From Ostrinia nubilalis (taxonomy: Eukaryota > Arthropoda > Insecta > Lepidoptera > Crambidae), in NCBI RefSeq assembly GCF_963855985.1, contig NC_087109.1:3058001-3122000 (forward strand): a DNA stretch of 64,000 bases, read 5' to 3'. Of the stretch, positions 1 through 12,078 are shown piece after piece; the stretch's first letter is position 1; each line of letters begins with the position of its first letter. Below the pieces are notes generated by a model. The model ran no database searches and was not told where the DNA came from. It saw only the letters and a program-made list of their open reading frames with translations. The translations under genes were made by a program, and so were the position numbers.

Positions 1-102
1 TTAGCTCCATCAATCAATGCCTGAACTGTATCTACAATAAATGCTCAGAGTAGTCGCAGGGGTTGACGTGTCACAGTGTTCGACTTGTCACAGGGTCACA
101 AA

Positions 103-139
103 TACAAGTTGTCGGAGGCGAACCCTCCGACAACTTGTA
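103..139. repeat. Perfect 16-bp inverted repeat with 5-nt loop
   Basis: The arms 103-118 and 124-139 are exact reverse complements (TACAAGTTGTCGGAGG and its complement), separated by CGAAC. It sits in the same GTTGTC-rich sequence as the minisatellite. A run of 16 G follows at 291-306. Confidence 0.7.
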
Positions 140-572
140 CTAGTGGTCGTAGGGTTAAGCAGTCGTAGGGTCCAGCCACTAGCGGCGTAAGGGGGGGGCG
201 GTCCGCCCCGGGTGCCACTCATCAGGGGGTGACAAAAGTCACGCAGATTAGTACTCACTGGCGCTAGTATAACGAGGATATGCCATGATTGGGGGGGGGG
301 GGGGGGTGTTGCGATTAGTATCATATAGCTCATTCGAACTAACACCTTTCATTCATTCAATCGGTAACCCAAAAGAGGGGGTGCACCAGACCATTTTGGG
401 GTGTCTTACCTCCCCACTATATGTATACCCAACTTACTTACATTAAGGACTTATGACGGGGGATGCTGTGCTGTGCTATGCCCCGGGTGCCAACCCATGC
501 TACGCCGCCACTGTCCAGCAGTCGTGAAACCATTATTTTGAAGTAAGTTAAAAGTGTTGAGTGTTCAAAAAA

Positions 573-655
573 ATCAAGTTGTCGCAGGGTTTGAGTTGTA
601 GCAGGGGTCGAGTTGTCACAGGGGTCGAATTGTCCCGGGGTCAAGCTGTCGTGCC
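573..655. repeat. Degenerate 17-bp minisatellite
   Basis: About five head-to-tail copies of a roughly 17-bp unit are visible, core GAGTTGTCACAGGGGTC with substitutions in each copy. Related single units (GACTTGTCACAGGGTC, AGTCGTAGGGT) lie upstream between about 40 and 175. No coding potential is seen. Confidence 0.6.
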
Positions 656-774
656 CTTTGAAGTTGGTCAAAAGTGATTTTGTATGTATTTTTTCAGGGT
701 TGCTTATGAATTTTTATTTTTGATATAACTTTTCTGAGACATGTCACACTTGAGCTGTCATATAATAAAATTAT

Positions 775-2059
775 AGTATTCAATTCAATTTATTCATTTA
801 AAGATAACAATGATCCACATGGTTAGTAAATGGGTGCCTTATACAACTATGTTAGTAATTTACTTATTATAACATACCACTAATTATCCAACCCGTTCGG
901 TAAGAAGTAGCCGAAGGAAATGTCGGATAATAGGAGAGTCGTACCTCTCCGCCACGGTCTTCAGGATACTGTTGGGGCTCGCCCGTATCCTACTGAGCAA
1001 CGAGGCAGTCTTCTTGCATAGGACAGCAAAGAAGCCGTCAGTATGCGACTGAGCAAACATTTCCGAAGCACTGCAGAAGCGAGGCAAGCCCAACAGCACC
1101 CTGAAACCGTTGTTATATTGGACCCGAAGGACGCCAAGCGATTTCTGCGAGTACGTGGTCCATAGGTTTCCCGTGATAGACTCTGACAGTATGCTTTAAA
1201 CAGAGTGATCTTGACATGGTCATTACATCGGGCAAACCTGCGAGCCAACATATTACACCTTACTGCCAGCGCCCTTCGTTCCCTCTCGATATCAACATGA
1301 TCTTTAAGGTCATCAGTAACGTAGTGTCCGAGATATTTAAATTTAGTGACTCTGTTTAACTTTACCCCATTCAGCAAGAGGTCGGGTACCACGTTTGGAC
1401 ATTTACTGGCGGCCTTAAATACCATGTATTCGCTCTTCTTCACATTATACAAATAAGCCATGGCATTTAGCATACGCTTCACACACACCCACCATCTTTC
1501 TGAGAGCCCTCATTGTTGGCGCCAGCAGTACCATATCATCAGCGTAGCTTATGTTGTTGATACAAACACCATCTACCCAGCATCCGATACGCATACTGCT
1601 AAGGGCAACAATGAGGTCATTTACGTATAGGTTGAAAAGCCTGGGAGACGTCAGCCCACCCTGTCTCACCCCGCACTGCAACCCATACTCCTCAGAAAAA
1701 ACGTTAGCCCATCTTACGCTGTTAATCTGGTTAGCATACTAATAATGGAATATTTGTGATACTTCTGACGGGACGCCCTGCCTCCTCATCTTATCCCAAA
1801 GGATGTCATAAGACACAAGATCGAACGCCTTGGAGAGGTCGAGGAAGCATGCGTAAATGGAAGTCCCCTGATCCGTGTAGTACCTGACAGTGTGCTTAAG
1901 ACTAAGGATGGCGCTCTCGGTCGACAGTCCAGGCTTAAACCCGAATTGAGCATTATGTGATTTTAAATATTTATCTAGTAGAGAGTCAAGCACACTGTCA
2001 AGGACCTTTGCCGTGATTGTAGCTAGAGAGATCGGTCGGGTATTAGCATGGTCTATCAT
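775..2059 (-). mobile_element. 5'-truncated, broken LINE (non-LTR reverse transcriptase)
   Basis: On the minus strand a reverse transcriptase can be followed from 2059 downwards. It has FGFKPGLSTESAI, then the catalytic block CFLDLSKAFD, then QCGVRQGGLTSPRLFN and the active-site motif YADD (near 1545). A C-terminal part with FKYLGHYVTDD follows. One in-frame TAG at 1739-1741 interrupts an otherwise continuous frame. At about 1445-1490 the frame shifts. No endonuclease domain is present, so the 5' half is missing. The clade was not resolved from motifs alone. The copy is dead. Confidence 0.8.
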
Positions 2060-3040
2060 ACAAGGTAGGTAATTAGGTATTAAAGTGCTACAGTTCTGGG
2101 GACGTTTTGTCCCATTGTTCTTTAAGCTTTGTTTTTAAATGAGAAGGTTTTTTATTAGTTTACGAAAAGACGTTTTTTTTATTCATTTCTTGTATGTTGA
2201 CTATTGTGTAAGTCTAAGTAAGAGTACCTAGGCATATTTTTCAATCAAAATCCTCATTGGTGTAAATATATATTTTTTCTGATTCTGAATAATATTAGGA
2301 ACGTAAAAAAAATTTAACTAATGTCCGTATTGTTCCAAATTCAATAAATTCATTAAAATATTGAATACATTTATTTTTATTTCCAACCCATTCTTTAATA
2401 GGTACGTGCTTAGCTAGGAAAATAACATAGATAAAATTGGTGTTTAGCTAAACAATTATATTTAAATTTTAGTTTTTGAGTAATTTTAATTTAATGTATT
2501 ACTATAAAATATATTTCGTCATCACCATTAACATAAGATCATTACCATTTTAATAAAATCATTACCATTAGGAAAACGTCATTACCATTTTGTGAAAAAA
2601 TATTTGGACGCTTGTTACTTCTAAAATCACGATTGAATCTAAGGGCCTCACACTGATCTAAAAAGCTTATTGCTTAACCTTTCAGTTTAAGCTAGTTTGC
2701 ACGCATCCCTGTTAAGTTTTTCAAAAAACGTAAAATAAATCCCGCGGAATAAAATCGGCGGATCTACCCGCCGGCAACGTCGCATCTCTCTCCATAGTAA
2801 CGGGCGGCATTGCGTTGAGCGTAAATAGTGCTAGCGACGCGTGTGTCCAAATATTACCAATTTTGGGATGAAATTTTGAGTAGCTTTATTTAACTTTTTT
2901 TTTTGCATAAATAGGATCAGTATCAATAACTCATTACCCAGATTTTTTTTTTCCGGTGATAAAAATGTAGTGGTGTATATTATGTATTTCCTTGAGTAGT
3001 AATGCGATTACTACCGAAATACCATAATCGTTATGAAGAA
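2060..3040. other. AT-rich sequence, no gene seen
   Basis: No supported coding sequence. At 2520-2600 a short string of degenerate ATCATTACCATT units occurs. At about 2750-2850 there is a short GC-rich island (CCGCCGGCAACG). Neither could be assigned to a known element. Confidence 0.4.
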
Positions 3041-3084
3041 CCTCGATGCGATTGAGGTCATATATGACCTCAATCGCATCGAGG
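3041..3084. repeat. 44-bp perfect palindrome
   Basis: The stretch reads identically on both strands, with no spacer (centre CATATATG, ends CCTCGATGCG and CGCATCGAGG). It would form a 22-bp cruciform stem. It is probably the core of a small foldback element, but the flanks show only weak further symmetry. Confidence 0.8.
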
Positions 3085-3089
3085 TAATA

Positions 3090-5220
3090 GTGATAGTTAT
3101 AACTATTACCTAGAGTAGTGATTCGAAATATCAAAAGAATCGGATGATTCAACACAGGAGGAAATATCAGTCTGTTAAACCAGCAAAACCGGATATAGAG
3201 GTTACATAGGTAAATAGTTTTAACTTCAGACACGGAAAAGTTATCCCGTTAGCCAATAATATTTTGGAAGGCTTAGGTCAGCCTAAAAAGTAAAACTGAG
3301 GTGTACGCACTCCAATTTGGAGATGAGATAATATTCTGAACGCTTGGGCGAATCTTGGCTAATTGACTGAGGGACGAGTCAATCCAGAAGTTGACTAAAA
3401 ATACTTGCACATGTTGTCACGTGTCTCTTACGCAAATAAATCAAAACGGGGGGCTTATCCCTCAAGGTAACTGCTCGAGGAAGCGCAGAAATAGTAATAA
3501 AAAAGAAAAATACACAAAATGATAAAATGTATTTATTTAAAACTTTTATACAAGTCCATAAATTAAATTAAAATTACAATAGGAATAAGGACTTTAATCT
3601 AAATCAAGAAGACGTTATTTAAATGTTCAATTATTATTTTCGAATATTTGCCTCTGTGTGGGGTAACCGGTTCACGCATTTCTTTTCCTCAACACCATTC
3701 GGTTACTGTATGTGTGTGCGCGTGCGCAAACATCACCAACACCCTACAGTAGTAGTGCAACTATCGCAATTTTTTGAGCAGCAGCTTTATTGAACGGTGG
3801 CATGATAAACACCAAAATTATTAAGATTATATATCAGATATTTAATAGCAGTAATCCTACCTTTAGGTTTTGAGTGCCAAAACACATCAGCAGTTTCAGT
3901 TTCGGTCATCCTTATGAACAGCAGCGACGACCAGCGATTGCTACAGCAATTTCGTCCAAAACAAACAATAGCGAATTATTTCCGCTTTCTACGCTTTATT
4001 CTGGTCTCGTGATAAGGTTTAATTTAAACCAGTATACCAGCTTCATTCCATAGTTACAAAACAGAAGCTTATGCCAACAACTTATAAACATTTTCACTTT
4101 GGTCTACCTAAGAACTGCAATGTTTTTTCAATACATAGTTATACATATTATACATAAATATTTGATTTGTATATCAAATCCAGTTTAACTGAGAAGAGTA
4201 ATTCTACGATAATCGTAAACCATTTACGTTCATATCTTTTACTCGAGTAAAGAATTTAGTTCAGTCGCCTAAATTAATGACTTTATGTAAAGAGTCTTAT
4301 CCCACAAGCAAGATACCTACTTAAGATACCCATTACTTAATATACCTATCATCATCATCTTTTTACTTTTAGCAAAGTTAACAAAAAACTGGTAAATTGC
4401 CATAAATATTATCGACATAACAACGAATCCAAACGTTAACAATACCTAATAAACTATCATTCTATAGGAATGACGAATCGAATATTTATTCCTAAATATG
4501 TAGTGTGGGAAATGGCCCCAACTTCACGTTAGTACATTATCTCGTGACTTGGTGTGTCGGCTCTCGGTTGTGGTTTCTTTCTATCGCAAAAAATGATAAG
4601 CAATAAAAACAGTTAATCGGCTACAGACAGCTGTGCGATGTATGAATATTTCTGCTACCGTAAGGTTACCTTTGTAACATCTTCAAGCTTACTGAAATAA
4701 AAGATTTGAGTGTTATTTTTTGGTGGGTCTCACACAACACAATTGGTTTGACAAACAATAAGACAAAACAAGGAAATATATTATTTTTTGAAGTACTATT
4801 TACTTACTTAGTAAAAGTAAGGTAATAAATAAATTAATTTATTTATTCTATTGGTTTACCAAGAACATACGTTCTTGTGTAAGTGTAAGTAAGTAAGAGC
4901 ATAAGCTCTATTAAAACACTAAGTATAACATCTATAACGTACACAGTCAATTAGAGGTAAACTCTGCATGCAATGAAGTGTTAATTTCAGAAAAATGACA
5001 TCAAAGTACAATTTTAGATAACGCTCTCTGCTCTAAGCGTATACTTATATACGATACATGAAATCGGTCTTGACATGATGTATTAATATTGCTTATTTTA
5101 ACTATTTTTTTATTAAGACCGCGTTTAAAAGTAAATAAATAATTCAATTTGTGCTACTGACAGATAAACTCAGTAAATATACAAAGGAAAAGTGGTAATA
5201 TATCAAAGTCTATATATTTT
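3090..5220. other. Intergenic, no gene or element recognised
   Basis: AT-rich sequence without supported coding potential. A short palindromic run of TAAATTAATTTA type occurs near 4830-4850. I see no splice-linked exons of the receptor family here. Confidence 0.4.
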
Positions 5221-5225
5221 ATTTT

Positions 5226-5345
5226 TCATGTTTATTGCACCGCCTTAGTCTCTCTACTAGACCTGTGGTTGACTGGCAGAGAATGCCACTTGGCATTAAG
5301 TCCGCCACTGTACAGTTTTATGTGCAAAAATATAAATAAATAAAT
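5226..5345 (+). mobile_element. LINE 3' end fragment
   Basis: The sequence has the compact 3' UTR seen at the ends of many lepidopteran non-LTR retrotransposons (GGTTGACTGGCAGAGAATGCC, then GGCATTAAGTCCGCC). It finishes in an (AAATA)n tail. No reverse transcriptase is attached. The assignment rests on recollection of this repeat, not on a search. Confidence 0.5.
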
Positions 5346-6430
5346 GTTATCCTATCTTATATACACACACACTTATCTGCAAAAACGTTTAATAAAACGT
5401 TTCATTACCTGAACGTAGTTAGAATAAGCCACCTCTTTTGTGTGCCGACGTTCTGTCGGACTGAGCACGCTGACTGGCGATACTCACGGATTGCGCGCAA
5501 ATTTTTGCGAAGTACCCACTTATTTAGTTAATCTTTAATTTTATATTCTGTTCATATAAAGTTATCGTTCTCAGTTTGGTTATTATGTTTCCAATCCAAA
5601 GCTAGTGTTACTAAAAATTATGCTTCTCTCACGTTAGTGAATTGTTTTAATTCTTGGGGAAATAAAAATCTTAAACTAGATATAAATTCAATTATCATAG
5701 CTCAATATACAAAATCTGACCCCAGAAAACAGTTATTGTGTAAACTTAAAAGCGAAGGCAAAATTTCAAACAACAGCTACATTTTATTTGAAGCAGAAAA
5801 TTACCATCAGAATACTATTAAGTATTTATTACATAAAAAAGAAGTAGTAAAAATATTAATTCGCAGAAGAATGGGACACCTGGCCTATTATATTTACCGG
5901 TGATTTTACTAATACTTTAGCACCCGGGCGATCTCAGTTGCACTTTAAAGTATTGTTTTCAATATCAGAGTTATTATTCCAGCAAATACAATTATTTCTT
6001 ACAAGTTTACAGAAATAACAAGTTATATTCGTACCCTTACTAATACTAAAAAACTAATCTCAAACTACGAAGAAATTTTACCACAATGCAAGAACCTCTA
6101 GGATAGATTAAACATATTTGAATATTTTTTCATTACGTGAGAGTTATATTGATATATACCTAAAATTATATTCCGCATAAAGTGTCCGTCATGCAACAAC
6201 TAATCGTTGAAAAGTTATCATAGAATCGATTAAAAGAAAAGCAGCAGGCTAATCTAGAAAATTACCTTGAATTATATTCTTAAATTTTGAAGCAAGACCT
6301 TCTGCTTCGCATTTTGATAATACTTTACTTAACGATAATACCTATTATGTATAAATATTCTTTATAAAGGTCTAATTTATTTAAATAACGTATTTATCAT
6401 AGTTTTGATTTCACTAAAGCTCTCTAAACA
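5346..6430. other. Unassigned intergenic sequence with one orphan ORF
   Basis: An open frame of 88 codons on the plus strand (5637-5903) has no recognisable domain. It is rich in lysine, asparagine and isoleucine, as expected of chance ORFs in AT-rich DNA. I see nothing else in this stretch and do not call it a gene. Confidence 0.35.
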
Positions 6431-6433
6431 TCT

Positions 6434-6850
6434 ACCTGGTAAATATGAAAATCTCGAGGATGCAGCGACGAAGTATAATTTATGGTTAAACAAACTTACC
6501 TTAAGTGAAGTTTGACCGTAATTATACGAGTCGCTGCATCCGAAGAGATTTTCATTCCCGCCCTACCCCTAAGTTTACACTTAACTCACCCTTACTTAAC
6601 TTTAGCGAAATCATACTCTGAAATGAATGACGACTCGACGGTTGGAGGGGTGTGACGTAAGCGTGCCCCACTACCGCCGGATATCGAGTCATAACAAGTA
6701 CTTTTTTGTATTGTATGCTCTAAAATGTTCGATGCCTAGTACAATGAGAAGTGGACTACCTGGTAAATATGAAAATCTCTTCGGATGCAGCGACTCGTAT
6801 AATTACGGTCAAACTTCACTTAAGGTAAGTTTGTTTAACCATAAATAATA
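6434..6850. mobile_element. Foldback element with 78-bp perfect arms
   Basis: Arms 6478-6555 and 6769-6846 are perfect reverse complements (ends ATTTATGG... and ...CCATAAAT). They enclose about 210 bp. A third, direct and partly diverged copy of the arm start (CTACCTGGTAAATATGAAAA) lies at about 6432-6470. No transposase. It is a MITE of unresolved superfamily. Confidence 0.7.
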
Positions 6851-6930
6851 TTAGTAAATTATCCAATATGCCACATCTGAAGCTTTTAATGGAACTTTCG
6901 AGTTGGTACCCACTTACATGTATTTAAATA

Positions 6931-7279
6931 CTAGCGACCGCCCGCGACTTCGTACGCGTGGATCCCGTTTTACCCCCTTCATCTATCTTACGCGGTTTAG
7001 ATTTTTTCATACAAATGTTTTTTCCCGCTAACTCCCGTTCCCGTGGGAATTTTGCAATATCCTGTTGTAACTATGCTTTAAGTTTACTAAGGTACCTGCA
7101 TGCCAAATTTCAAGCGTCTAACTTAAGCGGTTTAGATGTTTCATACAAAGGGATTTTCCCGCTAATTCCCGTTCCCGTGGGAATTCCTAAGTATCCTATA
7201 ACCTGCCTAAAAGTATGAAGAATAATTGTACCAAGTTTCGTTAAAATCTGTCGAGTAGTTTTTGTTTCTATAAGGAACA

Positions 7280-7311
<32 letters not shown>

Positions 7312-7432
7312 AAAATTTTACTGATTGCATTTTTGGCATCAGTATCGATCACTAATCACCCCCTGATAGTTATTTTGAAAATATATTTCATGTACAGAAT
7401 TGACCTCTCTACAGATTTATTATAAGTATAGA
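6931..7432 (-). mobile_element. Helitron-like element, family 1 (about 0.5 kb)
   Basis: Read on the minus strand the element ends in a GC-rich hairpin followed by CTAG at 6931-6934, the canonical Helitron 3' terminus. It contains a (CAGA/GTCT)n tract near 7270-7310. Related copies lie at 11138-12715 and 25241-25738, and a stub at 17923-17963. The 5' end is less certain. No Rep/helicase gene, so it is non-autonomous. It is flanked by about 72-bp direct repeats (6858-6929 and 7437-7507). Confidence 0.75.
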
Positions 7433-7651
7433 ATAGATTATCCAATATGCCACATCTGAAGCTTTAAATGGAACTTTCGAGTTGGTACCTATTTATATTT
7501 AAATATTATCTAAGCACTACCTTCAACAACTACAATCTGTCCCATTTCATAGTCGCAAAAGCAAATAAGTCTTTCTGCATGGAACTGGCCTTACACCAAT
7601 TATGGGGTGATTCAGATTCCGCCACGCAAGCACATTAAAGAGGTTGAGAGT

Positions 7652-7686
7652 GGGTATCCTTCTTTTGAAGAAAAAGAAGGATACCC
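7652..7686. repeat. 15-bp inverted repeat (hairpin)
   Basis: GGGTATCCTTCTTTT at 7652-7666 and its exact complement at 7672-7686 are separated by 5 nt. It lies just downstream of the last exon of receptor gene A, where a hairpin could affect 3' end formation. That role is conjecture. Confidence 0.6.
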
Positions 7687-7772
7687 AAGAATTTGTATCG
7701 AACATAACCTATAACAAAGTTCAACTAACGGCTAAAAATAAAAGGACATAACGTAAAGATAAATATAATTTA

Positions 7773-9680
7773 TTATTTAACTAAAGCAAACTGCAACAAT
7801 ACTATGGTATACGTAGCGATTAGTGACAAAAGTTTCCGAGGGGTAGTAGCATCAAAAGTGAACAAGTTACAAGGCGCCATCTTCAAAGTAATTTTGGATA
7901 AACGGATGATATTTTTGTGCATTCGCTTTTCTTGTACTGAAAATAAAGAAGAATTTATATTATTGACATTATGTTCGTTCGTTTCAGCCAAATTACCTCT
8001 ACTGCTGGACAAAGGCCTCCCCCAAGGCTTGATTGATTGTCATTGTGACTCAAGGATTTTGTGTGCTGCAGTGTGTTATAGTCATCATGATCAGCTGGTC
8101 ATTACATCTCCATATCAGGAACATGACTCTCTAATTTACCAGAAACAAATGGCCAAGATTGGGGAGGTCTGATGTTCGTAATTTCTGCCTTATGCTTCAA
8201 CCACACCAACGCATGCAGGTCGCCATCGCCGCGCGATCATAGAAAAATGACAGGTAGCGCGGACTGTCATGAGTCGCGCGACCTGTCATTGGCCTTTGAT
8301 CGCGCCGGCGATGGCAATCTGCACGCGTTGGTGTGGTTGAAGCTTTATTTCTTTTAGCTTAATGTGCTATTGTCCGTATATTGTCTCACCTGAACACTGC
8401 TTGCGTGCCACCTGCATCAAACTATTGACCATCACTTCGTTCAGAACATCATAAAGTCTTTGTAACTGAATGCACAATATTGTGTCCATTATAAAATTCT
8501 TCATTATCCATACAATGGTAGATAAGGAACTGAATATAACTAATTCCTGGGGGAATAAAAAAGATAATGTAAAACGTCATTATTTGGAAAAAAAAATCGC
8601 AAAATAGACTACGTATACTTTCTAAATGCTAAACTTTTAAACAAGAAGAACCGTAGCATATCAGGTTAAAAATATTTATTCAATTTAGACCACAAGTGGC
8701 CCTTATGAACGTCAAAATATAGTAAGTAAATAAATAATTTTGATCTAGATATACACAAAAAATACTTACGGGGCTCACGACAGTTCGTTTCATAATGGAG
8801 ATAAGGGCTTGATTGTAATAAATACCGCTCATAAAGGTTCCAACGCAGTGATATAAAACCTAAAATTCAAATAAAATAAATTACATGGTTCGGTAATTTT
8901 ACAGATATTTCAATATTATTAAATTTTATCAATTTTTACCATCAACTGAAACACTTTTTTTGAAATATTATAAGCCTCTAAGACATGAGCGTAAAGTGCC
9001 AGTTTATTATTCCAATGGTAACATTTTTCTTGGTAATTTAACGATGTCGTATTAGCCCTAAAGTGTTTCACGTCACTCAGCCACTGTTTCCATGCAATTC
9101 TTAAAGCCACGATGATTTGGGTAGTATAAATGACATTGTTATCAAATGTAATTAAACTCAACATAAATATAATCATTGGTATCTGTCCTCCGAAGAGATA
9201 TAGGTACGCAAAAGCATTGGTCAAGTAGATGGAAATACAGACGATGACGTAGGCCCAACTGCACTTGATGACAATGTTGCTTTCCACCAACATTTTATAC
9301 TTATACATGTCTCTAAATTTCAAGACAAGGTTAATATTGTCATCTCTATTAGCGATACATACGTATAGGTTTATTGTAACCCCAATACTGTAGAAAAACA
9401 AGTCAAACATTTTGATTATATTTGCCAATGATGCGACTATTCCATGTTCGTTTATTTCTAAGCGATTGAATAATAAAACAACAAACACGAGCATACTTGT
9501 AATGCATATTATTAAAGATGATAAGCTTTTGTGAGTTATAAAGTTATCGCGAATGGTGTACTTTGTAAAGAGGAAAACAGACTGCAGAAAATTCAAAGGT
9601 CTGAAGAATTTCTTAGTTTCTTCATCAACAGTATTGAAAAGTAAATATTCACTTTTACCAATATCTAACTTGCGAGACAT
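7773..9680 (-). CDS. Gustatory receptor A (7tm_7 family), intact, 4 exons
   Basis: Insect chemosensory ion-channel subunit of the gustatory receptor family, acting in sensory neuron membranes. The ligand cannot be predicted. Exons on the minus strand are 9680-8940, 8859-8770, 8546-8390 and 7936-7773 (741, 90, 157 and 164 nt, phases 0-0-1), giving 383 residues, normal for the family. The start ATG at 9680 opens MSRKLDIGKSEYL, shared with B and C. Hydrophobic segments lie near residues 53-72, 86-110, 139-163, 167-193, 250-268, 280-300 and 362-380. The last exon carries the diagnostic T-Y-T-I-V-L-L-Q-F. Splice sites are canonical (ATG/GTAAAA, TTTTAG/GTT, CCC/GTAAGT, TCAG/GTGAG). Intron 3 holds a palindromic MITE. 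No lesion seen. Confidence 0.9.
7975..8035 (-). mobile_element. RTE-type LINE 3' tail fragment
   Basis: A short 3'-terminal remnant with the common minus-strand signature GTTTCAGCC...GGACAAAGGCCTCCCCCAAG, next to a TTCG repeat. It lies in intron 3 of receptor gene A. An equivalent remnant is at 12011-12078. Confidence 0.55.
8194..8343. mobile_element. 150-bp palindromic MITE in intron 3 of receptor A
   Basis: Ends GCTTCAACCACACCAACGC and its complement fold together. A second hairpin (ATGACAGGT / ACCTGTCAT) forms the centre, so almost the whole element is one imperfect hairpin. GC content is far above the flanks. Confidence 0.7.
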
Positions 9681-9719
9681 TGTGTTTTGGTTATTATTGT
9701 AACTTTTCTGGCTTCAAAG

Positions 9720-11130
9720 ATAACTAAAACTAGTCCATATAATTAATTAATTGTACTTCTAAAAATTGGTCCTGAAATTAATCAAATTATTTATTGTCTT
9801 AAGGCCAAGCTATTCAAATTAACGAAATGTAAAAATAGATTGTGCTTTTTATATCAAGAACAAATTACAACAAGAAAAATGACCATTTTAAAAAGGAAAT
9901 TAGAGTTGCCATTTCGTAGCTCTGGACCAGGGTTGGACTCTACGGGAGAGACGGAAAATGTGATCTGATTGTAGAAAAAAAAAACAATTTAGACCCCTGT
10001 AGGAATCAATAGCTTGGGCTGTTAATTAATTCTTAAGCCCTCATAACTTTATTCTCGCTCTACATCCTAGAGAATTGGGCATGGCTGAAAACCAGTGTTG
10101 CAAGGATCTCTCCTTACAACGTAGACTGAGCCAAGTCCAATTGCCTTCGGTGTACTTCATATTATTATACCTAGTTGTAAGTCTAACTACCTGTACCTGT
10201 CTAATGGTTCGAAGGCAATAAATACATTTTTTATTTTATTTATTTATTTAATCAATAGGAACAGATATGGAAGACCACCAGATCCTTATTGGTGGAACAT
10301 TACACCAGTTAGGAATCGGCTCATTTCTTCTACAAATTGGAAGACTATCGGTCGACTAAACGTCTGTAGTTTGCGGGGAGTCTAACGTTAATAAAATCTG
10401 ACGACGATATGAAAATCGCTTCTTTTAAAAAAATTGTTAGACAAACTTATGGTACGTGCTGGTCATGTGGTATGTGCATAGTTGTCCTTTAGTAAAAAAA
10501 AATATTTGTTATTCCTTAATTTACTTCTTAACTGTGTTAGAAATTTTCTATTTAGCTTGCCCTTAAGAAATTAATAAAGCGTTGTAATACATTGTGATTA
10601 ATGGTTCACAATTAGGTTTCCTAATATTGTTAATAGTAGTGCCACCAACGTAATTTAATTTCGTTTCTCAAATTAACTTAATTTTTTCCACTCAGCCTTT
10701 GTGAACTTTTGGTTAGAGAATTCGACTTTTTTAGGGTTCTGTTAGTCCTGACAAGTATATTAAGTCCTTTTTTAAAAGTAACTAATAATTATGCGTCACA
10801 TTTCAAAACTCATCAAACTTTTCTATGGAAATGAATTAATATAATTGGTCAATACAATTGACATAATATTAAACTTGTCTAAACTCAGCTACCTCCAGTG
10901 CTAATTTTGGGACACCCTGTATAGATTATAATGAATGAATAGAAGTGTTTTAAAAAAGGTCTACTGTAAAATTATGAAATATATAATGACGATGATGGTG
11001 CTACTAACGAAAATTATGCTGATGGTCTTTAAGACATTATTGAATTAAAAGGGAAAGAATGGAAATTTCTTAAACTGTCAACTATACCTATAATATTAGG
11101 TGCACTAGACTTTAGCAATCTTCAATACAT
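9720..11130. other. Intergenic with LINE 3' UTR remnant
   Basis: Between about 10030 and 10260 the plus strand carries a LINE-like 3' UTR (GGATCTCTCCTTACAACG ... CCTGTCTAATGGTTCGAAGG, AATAAATA tail). The remainder is AT-rich with no recognisable gene. A mariner-like terminus (GGGACACCCTGTATA) stands alone near 10908. Confidence 0.4.
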
Positions 11131-11828
11131 ATTAGTAAACTAGCGGCCGCCCGCGACTTCGTACGCGTGGATCCCGTTTTACCCCCTTCATCTATCTTAC
11201 GCGGTTTAGATTTTTTCATACAAATGTTTTTTCCCGCTATCTCCCGTTTCCGTGGGAATTTTGCAATATCCTGTTGTAACTAAGCTTTAAGTTTACAAAG
11301 GTACATACATACCAAATTTCAAGCGTCTATCTTAAGCGATTTAGATTTTTCATACAAAAGGATTATCCCGCTAATTCCTGTTCCCGTGGGAATTCCTAAG
11401 TATACTTTAACCTGCCCAGGAGTATGAAGAATAATTGTACCAAGTTTCGTTAAAATCCGTTGAGTAGTTTTTGTTTCTATAAGGAACATAAGCCTTGATC
11501 ACACGTACTGAGTAATCGGGCGAGACAATGCTCTCGGCCGAGTACTCGGTGCGTATGAACATAGCGCCGAGTGATCGGCCGAGTGCTCGGCCGAGAAAAG
11601 CGACGAGACAGTAGCTCGACTCCCGTTCAACTTACTAGGCCGAGTATCCACCCTCCCGCTGCCCCGCACCAGGCCTGGCTCACTCCGCGCGGTACATCCG
11701 ATAATTACCTACAGCGAAGCGCCCCGCCGGCGGGTATTATATCAGTCGAGTGTCACGCGCGCGCCCGTCAGGACGCTGGCGTGCGTTGTAGTATGATTAT
11801 AATTCTATGATCGAAGTATTATTTAAAA

Positions 11829-11942
11829 ATGGACATAAAAAGAAAGATATATTGTGCGGCGTTCGGGTGTTTAAATTCGAAAAGAAATCTACCGGTTTTA
11901 TCTTTTTTTTTCGCTTCCCAAAGATGCTGAAAGGTATGTTGG
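11829..11942 (+). pseudogene. Broken THAP-type zinc-finger fragment
   Basis: The plus-strand frame from ATG 11829 reads CAAFGCLNSKRN, the C-x4-C and G-C-x-N pattern of a THAP domain N-terminus. The expected SLPKDAERY block follows in another frame after a run of T, so one frameshift separates them. A possible splice donor AG/GTATGT follows. THAP domains are found at the N-terminus of several transposases, which fits its place inside a transposon. It is not functional as it stands. Confidence 0.5.
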
Positions 11943-12010
11943 CCATGTAGGTAATCAATAATTCTTAGGATAGTATAGGAACCTAACCTACCATGACGAC
12001 TACTGCTCAG

Positions 12011-12078
12011 AATTCGTTCGTTCGTTTCAGCCAAATGACGTCCACTGCTGGAAAAAGGCCTCTCCCAAGGTTTTCCAT
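12011..12078 (-). mobile_element. RTE-type LINE 3' tail fragment
   Basis: Terminal remnant carrying TTCGTTCGTTTCAGCC then GACGTCCACTGCTGGA and AAGGCCTCTCCCAAGG on the plus strand, the complement of an RTE 3' end with its CGAA-repeat tail. It lies inside the 11491-12571 element. Confidence 0.55.

Noticed and set aside
5637..5903. Small lysine-rich protein gene
   Set aside because: No domain, no splice partners, and composition as expected for chance ORFs in AT-rich DNA.
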